Program-made: the position numbers and the translations under genes
Notes under the pieces: generated by a model
Told to the model about the DNA's origin: nothing
Database searches by the model: none
The model's input: the letters and a program-made list of their open reading frames with translations, nothing else
Origin: an uncultured Lachnospiraceae bacterium
GTDB lineage: Bacteria; Bacillota; Clostridia; Lachnospirales; Lachnospiraceae
Assembly (NCBI GenBank): GCA_903789615.1
Contig: CAIFEV010000003.1
Span: 124,001-188,000, forward strand
DNA: 64,000 bases
Direction of reading: 5' to 3'
In this document: positions 58,830 through 64,000 of the stretch, piece by piece
Numbering within the stretch: position 1 is the first letter of the stretch
Layout of the letters: every line of letters begins with the position of its first letter

Positions 58830-59692
58830 GAAGGCTGCGGAAAATTCTTCGCGTCCCGGCATTATATGCCGTCTTCCTGGTAACGGTGATGGCTGCGGTG
58901 TTCTTTTCTGCACCGGCGGCAGCGGACACAGGCGGGACGTCCGACTTTCTGACAGATGCGGGAGGCGTGTCCGGGGCTGTTTATCTGTATGACGACGCGG
59001 ATCTGCTGACAGACGGGGAAAAGCAGGAGATTGAGACCCTGCTTAAAGGCGTGTCGCAGCGGTGCAGACTTCCCGTCATCTGCGTGACAACAGACCGCGG
59101 AATGGACGAATATGCGCTCCGCGAATATCTGGCAGATGACATTCTGAGTGCGAAATTTGCGGAGAATACGGAGAGCGGAAACTCGCCGGACGGCATTGTA
59201 TACGGCATCGACATCAGCGGGCGGTGCGACTCGGTGGTGAGCGGCGGGAGCGTATATGAGCAGCTTGGGTCAAGTGAGCTGGATTCTATACGGGAGAGGG
59301 CAGAGGACGAAATCGCCGGTGCCGCCCGGAGTGACCACGAGGCATTTGCGGATGCTTTCCGGGCGTTTGCAAAGCGCAGCGAGTACTATCTGAACCACTC
59401 TGTCTACTACCGGCTTACCAGACACTGGGCTGCAGATCTTGTAATCGCAGCCGTTATTACGGGGATTGTCATGGTGATTCTCTTTAGTATGCAGAAATCC
59501 CACATGGAAGCCGGAGCGGCCGACTACGCCGACCGCGGCTCCATGCATCTGAAACGCTCACAGGATATCTACCTTCGGACCGGTGTCGTCCACAGACAGG
59601 CACCAAAAAACACCGGCGGAGGATCGCGCGGTTCGGGATCCTTCACCGGTGGAGGCGGCGGGAATTTCGGCAGTTCGTCCGGAAGATTCTAA
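58826..59692 (+). CDS. TPM-domain membrane protein (YgcG/TPM_phosphatase family)
   Basis: A 288-residue secreted and membrane-anchored protein. It has a signal sequence (about residues 8-34), a TPM domain (VYLYDDADLLTDGEKQEIETLL, later GNSPDGIVYGIDISGR), a C-terminal transmembrane segment (DLVIAAVITGIVMVILFSM) and a Gly/Ser-rich tail (GGGGGNFGSSSGRF). TPM domains have been linked to photosystem II repair, phosphatase activity and membrane quality control. GTG 58826 overlaps the zinc-ribbon stop. It converges on the cyclophilin gene with one base between stop codons. Confidence 0.85.
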   Translation: MRRLRKILRVPALYAVFLVTVMAAVFFSAPAAADTGGTSDFLTDAGGVSGAVYLYDDADLLTDGEKQEIETLLKGVSQRCRLPVICVTTDRGMDEYALREYLADDILSAKFAENTESGNSPDGIVYGIDISGRCDSVVSGGSVYEQLGSSELDSIRERAEDEIAGAARSDHEAFADAFRAFAKRSEYYLNHSVYYRLTRHWAADLVIAAVITGIVMVILFSMQKSHMEAGAADYADRGSMHLKRSQDIYLRTGVVHRQAPKNTGGGSRGSGSFTGGGGGNFGSSSGRF

Positions 59693-59693
59693 G

Positions 59694-60218
59694 TCAGCAG
59701 GTCTGCGGCTCGTCAAAGTCTTTTCCGAATGTCTCGACGGTTACAGACTTCATGACCTGCGGAGTTTTCGGGCGGTCATTGTAGTCCGTTGAGGTCGTCG
59801 CGATGCGCTCCAGAACGTCAAATCCTTCCGTGAGCTTTCCGAACGCGGCATACTGCCCGTCCAGGAACGGCGAATCCTTGTGCATGATGAAGAACTGGGA
59901 ACCGGCGGAGTCCGGATCCATCGCACGTGCCATGGACAGCACGCCGGCGGTGTGCTTCAGATTGTTGGCAAATCCGTTGGACGAGAACTCACCCCGGATG
60001 CTGTAGCCCGGGCCGCCCATACCGCTGCCCTCCGGATCACCGCCCTGAATCATGAAATTTTCGATGACCCGATGGAAGATAAGACCGTCATAGAAGCCTT
60101 TTTTCACGAGACTGATAAAATTGTTCACCGTGTTGGGGGCGATGTCCGGATACAGCTCCGCCTTCATGATGCCGCCGTCTTCCATGGTGATTGTTACAAT
60201 CGGATTTTTTGTTTCCAT
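59694..60218 (-). CDS. Cyclophilin-type peptidyl-prolyl cis-trans isomerase
   Basis: A 174-residue cytoplasmic cyclophilin. Signatures are APNTVNNFISLVKKGFYDGLIFHRVIENFMIQGGDPEGSG, then HTAGVLSMARAMDPDSAGSQFFIMHKDSPFLDG and YAAFGKL. The catalytic Arg (FHRV) and Phe/Gln contacts are present. The track ORF extends far upstream into the antisense of the GNAT gene; ATG 60218 has TCAGGAGG and is clearly the start. It catalyses proline isomerisation in protein folding. Confidence 0.93.
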   Translation of the reverse strand: METKNPIVTITMEDGGIMKAELYPDIAPNTVNNFISLVKKGFYDGLIFHRVIENFMIQGGDPEGSGMGGPGYSIRGEFSSNGFANNLKHTAGVLSMARAMDPDSAGSQFFIMHKDSPFLDGQYAAFGKLTEGFDVLERIATTSTDYNDRPKTPQVMKSVTVETFGKDFDEPQTC

Positions 60219-60302
60219 AGCAGATAACCTCCTGAATATATGTAGTGATGATAACACGGGGAGGCTGCCAGAAACAGTTAACTTTTTGAAAAGAGCAGAC
60301 AC

Positions 60303-61001
60303 GTGAGACGTATTGTACACACACCTTCCGGCCCCGTTCTTATAACCGGCAAAACACTGCCGGACTCTCCCGGTATGGCCGTCATCGGCGTCGGGCTGGA
60401 TTTTTCCGGGCAGGCGGCATTGGTCGTTGAGTCGGAGGAACAGATAACACCGAAGCTGCTGGACACGGCTGCCAGGCGCTATGCGGGACTGCCGGTTACG
60501 ATTGCCGTGACGGAGCGTCTGTGCCTGCGGGAGATGCGGGAAGAGGAGACTGAGCTTCTGGACGGGCTGGACGCGGCTGTGGACAGTCCGTTTGCGGCGG
60601 TCAATGAGTATCACGGCCTTGACGTCAGAAAACGGCGCGAAAAATTCCGAAGCTACCGGCAATGGGCTTACGGGATGCTGGAAATGGGTCTGTATCTGGT
60701 CTTCCGGAAATCGGACGGGCAGCTCATCGGGCGCGCGGGATTTAACCAGGGAGATTTTGGCAGTGCGGACGTGATGGTTTCCTATGAAATTGTCCGGCGC
60801 GAACAGAGGAAAGGCTACGGCCGGGAGTGCCTGACGGCGCTCATACACTACGCGCGGCAGCTGGGGGTTGAAAAGCTGTGCGCGCTCATTGATCCGGACA
60901 ACGCGGCGAGCCTGGCACTCGCCTCCTCATGCGGCTTTCAGCCGGACGGCTACTTTCAGGGGAAATGCAGACTGCTGCTGGTGATGCGGCAGGAGAGTTA
61001 A
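60303..61001 (+). CDS. GNAT-family N-acetyltransferase
   Basis: A 232-residue protein. The first 75 residues (VHTPSGPVLITGKTLPD) are a separate, unrecognised small domain; residues about 78-230 form a GNAT fold of the RimJ/RimL-like type: LVFRKSDGQLIGRAGFNQ, SYEIVRREQRKGYGRECLTALIHYA (acetyl-CoA loop) and ALIDPDNAASLALASSCGFQPDG. It should acetylate an amine or protein N-terminus. The start is GTG 60303, with only AAAAGAG upstream, so the N-terminus is less certain. It stands alone. Confidence 0.82.
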   Translation: MRRIVHTPSGPVLITGKTLPDSPGMAVIGVGLDFSGQAALVVESEEQITPKLLDTAARRYAGLPVTIAVTERLCLREMREEETELLDGLDAAVDSPFAAVNEYHGLDVRKRREKFRSYRQWAYGMLEMGLYLVFRKSDGQLIGRAGFNQGDFGSADVMVSYEIVRREQRKGYGRECLTALIHYARQLGVEKLCALIDPDNAASLALASSCGFQPDGYFQGKCRLLLVMRQES

Positions 61002-61023
61002 GGCATTTTTCATGTATGCTTAA

Positions 61024-61052
61024 TTGAAATTTGACAGCTGCGTTTGTATACT
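61024..61052 (+). promoter_or_regulatory. Promoter of the YesL-like gene
   Basis: TTGAAA (61024-61029), 17-nt spacer, TATACT (61047-61052). A second -35-like TTGACA lies at 61031. Confidence 0.6.
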
Positions 61053-61068
61053 TGTTCTAATACAAACG
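61041..61068. promoter_or_regulatory. Inverted repeat over the YesL-like promoter, candidate operator
   Basis: CGTTTGTAT (61041-61049) and ATACAAACG (61060-61068) form a perfect nine-bp inverted repeat with a 10-bp spacer, overlapping the -10 box. The spacing fits a dimeric repressor. Confidence 0.5.
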
Positions 61069-61129
61069 AAACTGCCCGCCGCTTTTAAGGAGACTGTTCC
61101 GGCGGGAGACGAAATGACAGGGGTATCGG

Positions 61130-62071
61130 ATGAACGGCTTTTTTGATATTAACGGCAAGTTTTACACCACATTTTCCAAGATCACGGACTTTATTATTCT
61201 CTCGATTCTGGTTGAGCTGCTGTGCCTGCCGGTTGTGACGGCGGGGCCGGCGATCTGCGGCGCGTATTACGTGGCGATGCGCGAGGTCAGAGATGAGGAG
61301 GGGTATGTCTGGAAAGGGTTCTGGAAATCCTTTAAGGAAAATTTCAAGCAGGGCCTGGTGCTGACGCTGATCATCGCAGCTGTCGATCTTTTCATGGGGC
61401 TGGATATCTACTGGGCGTATCAGATCTGGAAGGTGAACGGGACGATCGGCTATCAGATGATTATGTTCGTGATCATCGGCCTGGCGTTTGTGTTCTTCTC
61501 CATCAGCCTGTATGTGTTCCCACTTCTGTCCAAGTTTTATAACACCGTCCGCGAGACGCTTCGCAACGCGCTGATTGTGTCTTCACGGCACATCCCGACA
61601 ACGATCATCATGGCGCTTTCGCTGCTGGTAATTCTCTACTTTACCTTTACGTGGAATCCGCTGGTGCTGTTCATCGGACTCCCGATTTTCCTGTATTTTT
61701 CGGCTGCCCGTATGTCAAAGATCATTGAGCAGGTGATCGATGAGTATGAGGATGAGCACAATGTGGCGCTGGCCGACGGAGAGCAGGTTCTGGACGCGTC
61801 ACAGATGAAAGCGAAGGAGGATCTGCCGGACACGCTGCCGAGCGGACACCGCCGCCCGGAGGTTATTCTGGCAGGGCGCCCGTACACGAAGCTTTCCAAA
61901 GAAGAGAAGGCGGAGTATGACCTGGCGGTCGAGGAACAGCTGAATTATGAGGCCGAGAGCATGCCGGTGACGATCCAGGATGCGATCCGCAGAAAAGAGG
62001 AGAAAGCAGTACCTTCGGATGGTGACGATACGGCGGAGGATGAAACAAACCCGACTTCTGACGAAACGTAA
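61130..62071 (+). CDS. YesL-family (DUF624) membrane protein with acidic C-terminal tail
   Basis: A 313-residue protein whose first 205 residues contain four or five transmembrane helices of the DUF624/YesL family (FYTTFSKITDFIILSILVELLCLPVVTAGPA; YPLL-like YVFPLLSKFYNTVRETLRNAL). YesL proteins usually sit near sugar ABC transporters in Firmicutes, with unclear function. The last 100 or so residues form a charged, probably disordered cytoplasmic tail (EDEHNVALADGEQ, SDGDDTAEDETNPTSDE), which is longer than in most family members. It has its own promoter with an operator-like repeat; the Shine-Dalgarno is weak. The tRNA genes follow. Confidence 0.8.
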   Translation: MNGFFDINGKFYTTFSKITDFIILSILVELLCLPVVTAGPAICGAYYVAMREVRDEEGYVWKGFWKSFKENFKQGLVLTLIIAAVDLFMGLDIYWAYQIWKVNGTIGYQMIMFVIIGLAFVFFSISLYVFPLLSKFYNTVRETLRNALIVSSRHIPTTIIMALSLLVILYFTFTWNPLVLFIGLPIFLYFSAARMSKIIEQVIDEYEDEHNVALADGEQVLDASQMKAKEDLPDTLPSGHRRPEVILAGRPYTKLSKEEKAEYDLAVEEQLNYEAESMPVTIQDAIRRKEEKAVPSDGDDTAEDETNPTSDET

Positions 62072-62184
62072 GGAGTAAACCCCCTGCCCGGGCGCATGAA
62101 AACAGGCACAGAAATACGGGCAGCGTCAGAAGGATGCTGCCCGGGGACGGATTTCCGGACGGATCGGATTTTTTAAAAAAGTGC

Positions 62185-62213
62185 TTGCTTTTTCTGTGAG
62201 GGCTGATTATAAT
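62185..62213 (+). promoter_or_regulatory. Promoter of the tRNA-Gln / tRNA-Ser genes
   Basis: TTGCTT (62185-62190), 17-nt spacer, perfect TATAAT (62208-62213). Confidence 0.75.
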
Positions 62214-62258
62214 ATCTTCTGTCGTGATGAGCGGCGGCAATTCGAAAGGCTTGTTTAT

Positions 62259-62330
62259 TGGGCTTTCGCCAAATGGTAAGGCACTGGATTCTGATTCCAG
62301 CATCTGGGGGTTCGAGTCCCTCAAGCCCAG
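62259..62330 (+). tRNA. tRNA-Gln (anticodon CTG)
   Basis: Acceptor TGGGCTT/AAGCCCA, D arm with AAATGGTAA, anticodon stem CTGGA/TCCAG around TTCTGAT (anticodon CUG, reading CAG), T arm with TTCGAGT, discriminator G. The U1-A72 start is typical of tRNA-Gln. CCA is not encoded. Confidence 0.95.
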
Positions 62331-62333
62331 CTG

Positions 62334-62367
62334 ATCCTCCACCTTACACTGTGTGGAGGATTTTTTT
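62334..62367 (+). terminator. Terminator after tRNA-Gln
   Basis: ATCCTCCAC/GTGGAGGAT nine-bp stem followed by TTTTTT. It lies just before tRNA-Ser, which may therefore depend on read-through or on its own weak promoter. Confidence 0.85.
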
Positions 62368-62373
62368 AAAACT

Positions 62374-62461
62374 GGAGACGTATCGAAGCGGTCATAACGG
62401 GGCGCACTCGAAATGCGTTTGGCGGGTAACTGCCACAAGGGTTCGAATCCCTTCGTCTCCG
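62374..62461 (+). tRNA. tRNA-Ser (anticodon CGA)
   Basis: Acceptor GGAGACG/CGTCTCC, anticodon stem GCGCA/TGCGT around CTCGAAA (anticodon CGA, reading UCG), long variable arm (TTGGCGGGTAACTGCCA), T arm AGGG TTCGAAT CCCT, discriminator G. CCA is not encoded. Confidence 0.95.
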
Positions 62462-62467
62462 TACCGG

Positions 62468-62504
62468 AAGCTTCCGTAGGGGTTTCTCCTGCGGAAGCTT
62501 TTTT
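62468..62504 (+). terminator. Terminator after tRNA-Ser
   Basis: AAGCTTCCGTAGG pairs with CCTGCGGAAGCTT (one G-U) around a seven-base loop, followed by TTTT. Confidence 0.9.
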
Positions 62505-62537
62505 GTGAAGGCTGTGGTTCAAAGGAGGCAGACTCGG

Positions 62538-63302
62538 ATGAAGTTTTCCTATCCGGCCATCGTCCGGTTTTCGGACTGCGGAAAAAGCGGGCTTGCACGG
62601 GAAGCTGCGATCGTGAATTTCATGCAGGACTGCAGCGCCATGCAGTCGGATTCTCTGGGGATCGGCACAGACAGACTCCTGGCGGCCGGCAGGGGATGGT
62701 TTGTCATCGCCTGGAATATTCAGATTTACCGGAAGATGCCGGCGAATCAGCACATCCGCGTCTGGACCTGGGCGGTCAGCTATACCGGGATATACGGGGA
62801 CCGCTGTATGCAGATAACCGATGAGACAACCGGAGAGGTATATGCGGAGTGCCGCGCGCTGTATGTGTTTATGAATCTCCTGACGATGCACCCGACGAAG
62901 GTGGAAGGGGAACTTGGCACCGGGTACGCGGTAAGCTCGGCTTTACAGACGGTTACACCCTGCAGCCGCAAGCTGCCGCCGGTGGCGGGTGGAGATAAAG
63001 CGGGAACATTTGCCGTGAGGAAACATGACACCGATGCGTACGGGCACATGAACAACGCGCGGTATGTGTCCTATGCGGACGACTATCTGCCGGATGGATT
63101 TGATACGTTCCGTCTGCAGGTGGAATACCGGCTGTCGGCAAGACTCGGGGACACGGTGCACGTGTTCACGAAAGAAACCGGAGCGCAGTTTGAAGTGGAA
63201 ATGCGGCGTGGCGACGGACAGGTCTTCGCCAGGGTGTTGTATACAAAAAAGGGAGAAGAAAATGATAAAACTGGGAGAGACGCAGGAACTTGCGATTTAT
63301 AA
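62538..63302 (+). CDS. Acyl-ACP thioesterase
   Basis: A 254-residue double-hotdog thioesterase of the FatA/FatB-like bacterial family that releases fatty acids from acyl carrier protein. The first hotdog holds VNFMQDCSAMQSDSLGIG and GRGWFVIAWNIQIYRKMP, the second the active-site segment RKHDTDAYGHMNNARYVSYADDYLP (His/Asn). ATG 62538 with AAAGGAGG is clearly the start; the track begins 11 codons earlier. Its 3' end overlaps the next gene by 41 bp. Confidence 0.9.
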   Translation: MKFSYPAIVRFSDCGKSGLAREAAIVNFMQDCSAMQSDSLGIGTDRLLAAGRGWFVIAWNIQIYRKMPANQHIRVWTWAVSYTGIYGDRCMQITDETTGEVYAECRALYVFMNLLTMHPTKVEGELGTGYAVSSALQTVTPCSRKLPPVAGGDKAGTFAVRKHDTDAYGHMNNARYVSYADDYLPDGFDTFRLQVEYRLSARLGDTVHVFTKETGAQFEVEMRRGDGQVFARVLYTKKGEENDKTGRDAGTCDL

Positions 63303-64000
63303 AACCGTGTCCTTCGGCGTCTATCTGGGAGATGAGCGCGAGCATGTGCTCCTGCCGCGGAAGGAAGTGCTGGAAGGTGCGAAAACGGGTGAGTCCCTCA
63401 GCGTATTTGTCTACCGGGATTCGGACGACAGGCTCATTGCCACCGTGAAGACGCCGCTTGTGCGCCTCGGGGAGATGGCTGTCCTGAAAGTGAAGCAGAT
63501 AACCCGGATCGGTGCATTCCTGGACTGGGGGCTCGACAAGGATCTGCTTCTTCCTTATAAGGAACAGACGGAGAAGCTTCACGAAGGGCAGACGGTCCCG
63601 GTTGTCCTGTATATTGACAAGTCCGACCGTCTTGCAGCGACCATGCACGTCTACCGGTATCTCACCGAAGCGCCCGGGTACGAAAAGGACCGGACGGTCG
63701 AGGGGACTGTCATACAGATTAATCCGCAGATGGGGGTCTTTCTGGCGGTTGACGGCCGGTATTACGGCATGATCCCGATTCAGGAGGTGACACAGAAGTA
63801 CGCCCCCGGCGACACCGTGCACGGCCGTGTTGCCCGGGTGCGGGAGGACGGCAAGCTGGTTATCGCCGTCCGCGAGAAAGCCTGGCAGGCGATGAGCCGG
63901 GATTCCGAAAAGATCCTGCAGCTTCTTGGTGCAAACGGCGGCCGCCTTCCGTACGGCGACAAGTCCGACCCGGTGAAAATCCGCGAGGTATTCTCCATGA
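63262..64000 (+). CDS. CvfB-like S1-domain RNA-binding protein, 3' end outside window
   Basis: This frame is not in the track because it runs off the right edge. From ATG 63262, with GGGAGAAG upstream, it encodes at least 246 residues: MIKLGETQELAIYKTVSFGVYLGD, then VKQITRIGAFLDWGLDKDLLLPYKEQ, and VEGTVIQINPQMGVFLAVDGRYYGMIP, i.e. three tandem S1-like beta-barrels as in CvfB/YitL. A C-terminal winged-helix domain is expected beyond the edge. CvfB-type proteins bind RNA and affect virulence factors in staphylococci. The 41-bp overlap with the thioesterase gene implies translational coupling. Confidence 0.88.
   Translation, partial: MIKLGETQELAIYKTVSFGVYLGDEREHVLLPRKEVLEGAKTGESLSVFVYRDSDDRLIATVKTPLVRLGEMAVLKVKQITRIGAFLDWGLDKDLLLPYKEQTEKLHEGQTVPVVLYIDKSDRLAATMHVYRYLTEAPGYEKDRTVEGTVIQINPQMGVFLAVDGRYYGMIPIQEVTQKYAPGDTVHGRVARVREDGKLVIAVREKAWQAMSRDSEKILQLLGANGGRLPYGDKSDPVKIREVFSM

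Noticed and set aside
1-64000. CRISPR array, intact transposase, integrase, phage gene or rRNA operon
   Set aside because: No regularly spaced repeats, no DDE/serine/tyrosine recombinase motif and no rRNA core sequence was seen in either strand.

Overview
The window reads as chromosomal DNA of a fermentative Firmicute of the class Clostridia, most likely Lachnospiraceae. The support is family-level: a paired Fe-S scaffold / GGGtGRT gene, a DUF6472 protein, a type III glutamine synthetase, a GH112/GH94/GH36 sugar-phosphorolysis repertoire, a carboxyspermidine-type polyamine operon, strong AAAGGAGG ribosome binding sites, frequent TTG/GTG starts, and a moderately high GC content with codon use that throws very long antisense shadow ORFs. 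Species cannot be set from the sequence. No rRNA, CRISPR array, intact insertion sequence or prophage is visible.

Layout. 1-6 kb: a truncated Ala/Ser-rich lipoprotein, an IlvD/Edd dehydratase coupled to a 3-hydroxyacyl-CoA dehydrogenase, an SseB-like protein, and the Fe-S scaffold/GGGtGRT pair. 6-8.6 kb: two cyclic-di-GMP-type genes, one with a degenerate GGDEF motif and an EAL domain that has lost its middle, the other an intact membrane diguanylate cyclase. 8.6-19.7 kb: a carbohydrate island (GH36 alpha-galactosidase, a hydrolase-like remnant, domain-permuted GH3, GH112 phosphorylase, GH43, AraC regulator) interrupted at tRNA-Ala(GGC) by remnants of a HicB antitoxin and a frameshifted XRE regulator, plus a THF-riboswitch-controlled folate transporter. 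19.8-31.8 kb: core metabolism (cysK, malic enzyme, purC, DAHP synthase, an alpha/beta hydrolase, an ornithine-cyclodeaminase-like protein, phosphofructokinase, ppx-ppk). 32-41 kb: oligosaccharide uptake and cellobiose phosphorolysis (GPH symporter, GH94, LacI regulator with two matching operators, ABC importer without its ATPase). 41-47 kb: ECF S component, rhodanese-TtcA fusion, LysR, a small ORF, an ion permease, a NYN/OST-HTH protein, DUF6472 and luxS. 47-56 kb: glnN behind a leader terminator, then a polyamine operon (arginine decarboxylase, SpeE, agmatinase, carboxynorspermidine dehydrogenase and decarboxylase) behind a roughly 375-nt highly structured leader. 56-64 kb: sortase B, fba, zinc-ribbon/TPM pair, cyclophilin, GNAT, YesL, tRNA-Gln(CTG), tRNA-Ser(CGA), acyl-ACP thioesterase and the start of a CvfB-like S1 protein.

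How it fits together. The sugar genes favour intracellular phosphorolysis (GH94, GH112), which saves ATP and feeds glycolysis (pfk, fba). Nitrogen genes cluster around glutamine synthetase and arginine-derived polyamines. The best candidates for undescribed biology are RNA-level: the unclassified leader of the polyamine operon, the glnN leader terminator, the leader ahead of DAHP synthase and the structured leader ahead of the first GGDEF gene. At protein level, the scaffold/GGGtGRT pair, the rhodanese-TtcA fusion and the stand-alone ornithine-cyclodeaminase-like enzyme merit attention. All calls come from reading the sequence and the supplied translations; no database search was run.
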